Source: Anaerolineales bacterium (GTDB lineage: Bacteria > Chloroflexota > Anaerolineae > Anaerolineales > UBA4823). Taken from it: a stretch of 5,742 bases of DNA. How positions within the stretch are numbered: the stretch's first letter is position 1; every line of letters starts with the position of its first letter. Where the stretch lies: assembly GCA_028687395.1 (NCBI GenBank), contig JAQUAE010000140.1:1-5742 (forward strand), read 5' to 3'. The translations under genes were made by a program, and so were the position numbers. Shown one piece after another: positions 5,720 through 5,742 of the stretch. The notes beneath the pieces were generated by a model. The model saw only the letters and a list, made by a program, of their open reading frames with translations. It had not been told where the DNA came from and ran no database searches.

Positions 5720-5742
5720 ATGAATTCCCTCCTCGACCAGGC
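5720..5742 (+). CDS. possible start of a further gene (right edge, partial)
   Basis: An ATG at 5720, 10 nt after the fusion gene's stop, opens a frame reading MNSLLDQ that stays open to the window edge. Only a weak AGG (5708-5710) precedes it. The short gap and shared strand would fit another operon member, but seven codons cannot be assigned to any family. Confidence 0.3.

Overview
This 5.7 kb window is GC-rich, gene-dense bacterial DNA with every supported gene on the + strand. Protein style and gene content are compatible with a free-living bacterium of the Chloroflexota (Anaerolineae-like) type. That placement is an impression from the sequences only, and no marker gene here fixes it.

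Layout. Positions 3-146 hold the last 47 codons of a LivF-type ATPase, from a branched-chain amino acid ABC importer. A 142-nt gap follows, with a terminator-like hairpin (about 161-197) and a perfect 12-bp inverted repeat (202-213 / 231-242). Four genes then run close together, with gaps of 63, 57 and 21 nt: an ornithine cyclodeaminase/mu-crystallin family NAD(P)-dependent enzyme (289-1278), a DAO-family FAD-dependent amino acid oxidoreductase (1342-2496), a CinA-like protein with a decayed C-terminal domain (2554-3696), and a 663-residue two-domain protein (3718-5709). A further gene may begin at 5720.

How the genes may work together. The importer remnant, the flavin-dependent amine/imino-acid oxidoreductase and the imine-reductase-like protein suggest uptake and redox conversion of an amino or imino acid. 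The second half is nucleotide-centred: CinA relatives handle ADP-ribose or NMN, MtaD-type amidohydrolases deaminate S-adenosylhomocysteine, methylthioadenosine or adenosine, and CYTH domains bind triphosphates or make cAMP.

The most noteworthy object is the last complete gene. It joins an apparently intact MtaD-type deaminase (residues 1 to about 440) in frame to a CYTH (class IV adenylate cyclase / thiamine triphosphatase fold) domain (about 464-655). The CYTH domain departs from the usual acidic signature. Next is the CinA-like protein, whose C-terminal domain has replaced the ESCTGG nucleophile motif of NMN deamidase with EAGTQA. No RNA gene, CRISPR array, insertion sequence or integration site was seen.
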